From: Chloroflexota bacterium
Lineage (GTDB): Bacteria; Chloroflexota; Dehalococcoidia; Bin125
Length of the DNA: 8,245 nucleotides
Direction of reading: 5' to 3'
Assembly: GCA_027296805.1 (NCBI GenBank)
Contig: JAPUIR010000253.1
Coordinates: 1-8,245, forward strand
The notes beneath the pieces were generated by a model. That model worked only from the letters and a program-made list of their open reading frames with translations. It did not search any database and was not told the DNA's origin. Made by a program: the position numbers and the translations under genes. This document shows, piece after piece, positions 4,300 to 8,245 of this stretch. Within the stretch, counting starts at the first letter, position 1; the number at the start of each line of letters is the position of its first letter.

Positions 4300-6216
4300 A
4301 TGGTTCGGGCCCACGTCAGCCCGTGGCGCTTTCGCGTTTTAACGCTGATCTTCGCCGCCGCCGCCCTCCTGCTCGTCCTCCGCCTGGTCCAGGTGCAGAT
4401 CCTGAGCCACCAGGATTTCGAGGCACAGGCGCGGGACATCCACTTCTGGACACAGACGGTGGAGGGGCCTCGCGGCGCCATCCTGGACCGCAACGGGTTC
4501 CCCTTGGTGACCGGGATCGACACGTTCGAGATTCACATCGACCGACAGGCATGGGAACTCGACCAGGGCAACGAGCGTTTTGCGATACAGCAGCTCTCGC
4601 GCCTGCTGGGTGTGACTGAAGAACAGGTACGGGCAATCGTGGAGTCCGGCAGCGGCCGAGACGTCCTCCTCGCCCTCAACGTCCCTTACTCCTTGGGGGA
4701 ACGCGTGATCGCCGACGGACTTCCCGGCGTCCGCGTGACCGCCTCCAATCTGCGGCGCTACGCCGAAGGCGACCTGGCCAGCCAAGTGCTGGGGTTCGTG
4801 GGGCGCGACAACAACGGCCTGGCCGGGATCGAGTACGACTTCGACGCGATCCTGAGCGGAGAGCCGGGGCGTTACGTCTACGAACGCGACAGTATCGGCA
4901 ACCCGATTCCGTTCGGCGCCCAGGCAGTCGATCCGATTCAGCCCGGGGCGGACATCGTGCTCACGATCGACCGCACCCTGCAACGAATCGCGGAGGATCA
5001 TCTCGCGAGGGCGCTGGCGGACACCGGGGCGTCGGGCGGCACCATTCTGATCATGGATCCGCACACCGGGGACATCTTGGCGATGGCGTCCGAACCGTCG
5101 TTCGACGTCACGGACCTCGATTTGACCGACCCGAACCTGGATTTCTCATTGTTCCGCAACCGAGCGGTGACAGATCTGTACGAGCCGGGCTCCGTTTTCA
5201 AGGTGATCACCATGTCGGCCGCGCTGGACGCGGGGCTCGTGAACCCCAACACCACGTTCCTGGACACGGGGGCGATCGTGGTCGGCGCACGCACGATCCG
5301 GAACTTCGACCTCTCGTTCCACGGCCAGCAGACGATGACCCAGGTGCTCCAGCGCTCACTCAATCCAGGAACGGCCTGGGTCGCCACGACGCTGGGCACG
5401 GACCTGTTCTATTGGTACCTGAGCCAATTTGGCTTTGGGGAGGTGACCAACGCCGGGTTCGCGGGTGAGGCGCCGGGCATCGTCAAGGAGCCAGGCAACC
5501 TGTTCTGGTCCGAGGTGGACCTGGCCACGAACTCCTTCGGACAGGGGATCTCCGTCACACCGCTGCAGATCGTGCGGGCCTATTCGGTCATCGCCAACGG
5601 CGGCGAGCTGGTCCGGCCACGGCTGATCCGGGCGATCATCACGGATGACGGCGTGCGCGTCGTGCCGGTGGTGATCGAACGTCGGGTGCTTCGCGAGGAG
5701 ACGGCCCGGACGATGTGGCGGATGATGCAGGCCGTCGTCGATGGGGTGGACGGGCATCCCGCGCAGGTCACCGGCTGGCCGATCGCGGGGAAGTCGGGCA
5801 CCTCCGACGTTGCGGAGGACGGAGCCTACCTCGAAGGCGAGTTCATCGCCTCCTTCGCGGGCTTCGCGCCGGCGGACGACCCGCGCGTCGTGGTGTTGGT
5901 CAAGATCGACCGCCCCCAGGGCGAGACCGAGTACGAGCGCTTCGGTGGCGTTGTCGCGGCCCCGATCTACGCCGCCCTGATGGAAGACATCCTGCCCTAC
6001 CTCGGCTCGCCGCCGACCACCTACGTCGCCACACCAAGCCTGTTTGATGCCGTGCTGGAGGAGACCGGAACCGCTGAGGCGAAAGAGAGTCGCGCTGAAG
6101 AAGCGGCGGCTGAGGACGACGACCTGGCCGAGTTCTCGGAGGGCGCTTTCGGCGGCGACTTCGAGGTGGCGAAGCCTGTCGATCCCGACGACGAAGCGCA
6201 AGGGGTACGTGGATGA
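4300..6216 (+). CDS. ftsI: FtsI-type class B penicillin-binding protein (septal peptidoglycan transpeptidase)
   Basis: The 638-residue protein has a short cytoplasmic start (MVRAHVSPWRFRV), one membrane segment (about 12-33), the dimerisation domain with PRGAILDRNG (57-66) and GLAGIEYDFD, and a transpeptidase domain. Active-site motifs are S298-V-F-K301 (PGSVFKV), S353-L-N355 (RSLNPGT) and K498-S-G-T501. KSGT in place of the commoner KTGT is tolerated in the family. It cross-links septal peptidoglycan outside the membrane with FtsW. No PASTA domain is present; instead the last 52 residues (587-638) are strongly acidic, 18 Asp/Glu against 4 Lys/Arg. The ATG at 4300 follows GAGGAG (4292-4297) with only 2 bases between, too close for efficient use, so coupling to an upstream frame is plausible. 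It overlaps murF by ATGA. Confidence 0.95.
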   Translation: MVRAHVSPWRFRVLTLIFAAAALLLVLRLVQVQILSHQDFEAQARDIHFWTQTVEGPRGAILDRNGFPLVTGIDTFEIHIDRQAWELDQGNERFAIQQLSRLLGVTEEQVRAIVESGSGRDVLLALNVPYSLGERVIADGLPGVRVTASNLRRYAEGDLASQVLGFVGRDNNGLAGIEYDFDAILSGEPGRYVYERDSIGNPIPFGAQAVDPIQPGADIVLTIDRTLQRIAEDHLARALADTGASGGTILIMDPHTGDILAMASEPSFDVTDLDLTDPNLDFSLFRNRAVTDLYEPGSVFKVITMSAALDAGLVNPNTTFLDTGAIVVGARTIRNFDLSFHGQQTMTQVLQRSLNPGTAWVATTLGTDLFYWYLSQFGFGEVTNAGFAGEAPGIVKEPGNLFWSEVDLATNSFGQGISVTPLQIVRAYSVIANGGELVRPRLIRAIITDDGVRVVPVVIERRVLREETARTMWRMMQAVVDGVDGHPAQVTGWPIAGKSGTSDVAEDGAYLEGEFIASFAGFAPADDPRVVVLVKIDRPQGETEYERFGGVVAAPIYAALMEDILPYLGSPPTTYVATPSLFDAVLEETGTAEAKESRAEEAAAEDDDLAEFSEGAFGGDFEVAKPVDPDDEAQGVRG

Positions 6217-7595
6217 TCAGCCCGCGCGCCCTCGCCAGCGTCCTCAAAGATCTGTTGTTGACCGCGCCCAGCGACCTGACTGAGGCGCCGTTCCACGATG
6301 TGGTGATCGATTCGCGCAAGGTCGAAGCGGGCGACCTCTTCGTCGCGCTCAAGGGCGAACAGACGGACGGGCATCGCTTCCTGGACGACGCCGTCGCGCG
6401 GGGAGCAACGGGGCTGCTGACTCGGGTGACGCCCGATGCCCTGCCGCCCACCGTCACGGCCTTCGTTGTGGAGGATCCGCTCAGCGCCCTGCAGCGCGCC
6501 GGTCGTTGCTGGCGAACGCGGCAGCGTGCCCGCATCGTGGGTCTCACGGGCAGCGTGGGAAAGACGACCACACGCGAAGCGGTGGCGCAGTTGCTGGCCC
6601 GCAATTTCTCCGTGCTGGAGAGCCCCCGCAATTTCAACAGCGAGATCGGTCTGCCCATCGCGTTGCTGGGTTTGGGCCCTGAGCACGACTGGGGCGTGAT
6701 GGAGCTGGGCCCCTATGACCGAGCCGAGATGGAACTGCTCACCGCGGTGGCACAGCCTGAGATCGGGATCGTGACCAACGTCGGTCCGACGCACCTGGAA
6801 CGTTTCGGATCGATCGAGGCCACGGAGGAGATCAAAGGGCTCTTGCCCGGTTGCCTGCCAGCCGACGGCGTAGCGGTGCTCAACGCCGATGATGCCCGGG
6901 TCCGTCGCATGGCGGCCCGGACTGAGGCGCGGGTTGTGCTCTACGGGCTGGATGCGGGCGCGGATATTCGCGCGACCGGGATCGAGAGTCATGGGCTCGA
7001 CGGGATCAGTTTCACCTTGCACGCCGGCGGCGCCGAGGCGGAAGTACGCACTCCGATCGTGGGGGTGCACCAGGTGATGACGGCGCTCGCGGCCGCCGCG
7101 GTCGCGCTGGAGGCCGGGCTGTCTCTGTCGGACATCGCGACGGGGATCGGCGAGCTGGCGACGGGGAGTCGCCTGCGGCCGCGACGCTCGTACTCGGGCG
7201 CGCTTCTGCTCGACGATGCGTACAACGCGGCCCCGCTCTCCGTGAAGGCCGCGCTCGATGTGCTGGCAGAGCTGCCCGGCAATCGGATCGCCGTGCTGGG
7301 GGACATGCTGGAGCTGGGCAGCGAGGAAGAAGCGAGCCATCGCGAGGTGGGGGCCTACAGCGTCGGGCGCTGCGATCGCCTGGTCGCGGTGGGCGAGCGG
7401 GCGCGCGGCATCGCCGACGGCGGCTGGGACGCGGGCCACGACCAGATTCAGTGGTTCGAGCGTCCGGACCTCGCCACGCAGATGCTGCACCAAGAGATCG
7501 GCGCCGACGATGTGGTGCTGATCAAGGCCTCCTACGCGATGCATCTGGAAGAGATGGTCGAGGCGTTGGTCGCGACGGACGGGAGTGGCGGATGA
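6213..7595 (+). CDS. murF: UDP-N-acetylmuramoyl-tripeptide--D-alanyl-D-alanine ligase MurF
   Basis: MurF adds D-Ala-D-Ala to UDP-MurNAc-tripeptide in the cytoplasm, using ATP. The 460-residue protein has the substrate domain with DSRKVEAGDLFVALKG (33-48), the ATPase P-loop GLTGSVGKTTT (110-120, Lys117), the MurF-specific NFNSEIGLPIALL (140-152), TNVGPTHLERFGS (188-200), and the C-terminal domain with DDAYNAAPLSVKAAL (334-348) and VLGDMLELG (361-369). NFNSEIG and DAYNAxP separate it from MurE. Three motifs deviate from the usual consensus: ELGPYDRAE (164-172) for EMGAxxxGE, GVHQVMTALAA (284-294) for GxHNxxNALAA, and IKASYAMHLE (437-446) for VKGSRxxxxE. AAGGGG at 6200-6205 with a 7-base spacer supports the start. 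No murE precedes it. Confidence 0.94.
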   Translation: MISPRALASVLKDLLLTAPSDLTEAPFHDVVIDSRKVEAGDLFVALKGEQTDGHRFLDDAVARGATGLLTRVTPDALPPTVTAFVVEDPLSALQRAGRCWRTRQRARIVGLTGSVGKTTTREAVAQLLARNFSVLESPRNFNSEIGLPIALLGLGPEHDWGVMELGPYDRAEMELLTAVAQPEIGIVTNVGPTHLERFGSIEATEEIKGLLPGCLPADGVAVLNADDARVRRMAARTEARVVLYGLDAGADIRATGIESHGLDGISFTLHAGGAEAEVRTPIVGVHQVMTALAAAAVALEAGLSLSDIATGIGELATGSRLRPRRSYSGALLLDDAYNAAPLSVKAALDVLAELPGNRIAVLGDMLELGSEEEASHREVGAYSVGRCDRLVAVGERARGIADGGWDAGHDQIQWFERPDLATQMLHQEIGADDVVLIKASYAMHLEEMVEALVATDGSGG

Positions 7596-8245
7596 CGACG
7601 TTCTCCCTCGCCACGGCCGGCTTCGCCTTCCTCATCGCTCTCGCGATCGGGCGTCCGATCATCCAGTGGCTCACCGCGCGCTCGTTCGGCAAGGCGATCA
7701 GCGACGAAGGGCCAGCGACGCACCACGTGAAGGCGGGCACGCCAACGATGGGCGGGCTGATCATCTTCCTCACGGTGGCGGTGATGACACTGGCGACGAA
7801 CGTCGTCGGTCGCGAATCGATCCTCTTGCCGCTGGTGGCGATTCTGGTCCTGGGTGGGGTGGGCGCGATCGATGACATGGGCAGCCTCGTGGATCGCTCG
7901 TACAAGGGGCTCTCGTGGCGGCTCAAGGTCGCGATCCTGGTGACGTTCGCTGTGAGCGCGGCACTGGTGCTGTTCTTCGCGCTCAACATCGAGAGCCTGA
8001 ACGTGCCCTGGGCGGGCAGCTTCGATCTGGGCGCCGCCTACATCCCGATCGCGGTGATTACGATCATCGCGACCACGAGCTCGGTGGCGATCACGGACGG
8101 CCTCGACTCCCTGGCGGGAGGCACGGTGGCGATCGCATTCGCTGCGTTCGGGGTGATTGCGATCGGGCAGGAGCAGGACTTCTTGGTCCGCTTCTCGTTC
8201 ACCACCGTGGGCGCGGTGCTGGGCTTCCTCTGGTACAACGCCCAT
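7592..8245 (+). CDS. mraY: Phospho-N-acetylmuramoyl-pentapeptide-transferase MraY, cut by window edge
   Basis: Translation from ATG 7592 gives 218 residues with no stop before the window end. MraY moves phospho-MurNAc-pentapeptide from UDP to undecaprenyl phosphate, making lipid I in the membrane. Visible are a first membrane helix (about 5-25), the loop HHVKAGTPTMGG (44-55, Lys47 and Thr52 matching known substrate-site Lys and Thr), VGAIDDMGSL (90-99, Asp94-Asp95 pair), helices around 77-97, 112-132 and 150-162, TDGLDSLAGG (168-177), and FLWYNAH at the edge, just before the expected FMGD motif. The usual NLTDGLDG is AITDGLDS here: the Asn is Ala166 and the last Gly is Ser173. The start overlaps the murF stop as ATGA, with GGGAG (7581-7585) 6 bases upstream. 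Confidence 0.97.
   Translation, partial: MTTFSLATAGFAFLIALAIGRPIIQWLTARSFGKAISDEGPATHHVKAGTPTMGGLIIFLTVAVMTLATNVVGRESILLPLVAILVLGGVGAIDDMGSLVDRSYKGLSWRLKVAILVTFAVSAALVLFFALNIESLNVPWAGSFDLGAAYIPIAVITIIATTSSVAITDGLDSLAGGTVAIAFAAFGVIAIGQEQDFLVRFSFTTVGAVLGFLWYNAH

Noticed and set aside
6021..7544. 507-codon minus-strand frame opposite ftsI and murF
   Set aside because: Its His/Gln/Arg-rich translation looks like an antisense shadow of murF, and murF has full motif support.
7532..8245. Minus-strand open frame opposite mraY
   Set aside because: The plus strand encodes an unmistakable MraY; the antisense product is rich in Arg, His and Asp with no domain.

Overview
The window is a GC-rich bacterial chromosome segment carrying housekeeping genes. 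The coding content is dense, codon use looks uniform, and start codons include GTG and TTG. No insertion sequence, phage gene, CRISPR array, tRNA or rRNA was seen. The style of several proteins (a PriA N-terminus with a VPFGRR motif, MurF with HxVxTALAAAAV, a Chloroflexota-like order of the mra cluster) suggests Chloroflexota. This is inference from memory of the families, and a GC-rich relative cannot be excluded without a tree.

The layout is two divergent gene sets. The minus-strand set, read from about 2100 down to 1, is mogA/moaB-type, then trmD, then rplS, then the first 85 codons of priA. These cover molybdenum cofactor synthesis, tRNA m1G37 methylation, ribosomal protein L19 and replication restart. 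The plus-strand set, read from about 2355 to the window end, is the division and cell wall (dcw/mra) cluster: mraZ, rsmH, an ftsL-like gene, an FtsI-type penicillin-binding protein gene, murF, and mraY cut by the window edge. Three junctions are 4-base ATGA overlaps (mraZ/rsmH, ftsI/murF, murF/mraY), which points to one translationally coupled operon.

The control region is the 254-base divergent intergenic stretch (2101-2354). It holds three TGGGN pentamers exactly 10 bp apart, the known architecture of a MraZ operator, with a fourth copy in phase one slot further upstream. It also holds a TTGACA hexamer, and a leader between operator and mraZ that can fold into alternative stems. The mraZ start is most likely a TTG at 2355, so both operator and leader are untranslated.

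How the genes work together: MraZ probably autoregulates the cluster. RsmH methylates 16S rRNA. FtsL and FtsI act in septal peptidoglycan synthesis. MurF completes UDP-MurNAc-pentapeptide and MraY moves it onto undecaprenyl phosphate. murE, normally between ftsI and murF, is absent here.

This is mainly a conserved region, not a new defence or mobile system. The most interesting local points are the MraZ-box array with its foldable leader, a Shine-Dalgarno-preceded 32-codon ORF that ends 6 bases before ftsI and in its frame, altered active-site motifs in MraY and MurF, and the mogA-trmD junction in place of the usual rpsP-rimM-trmD context.
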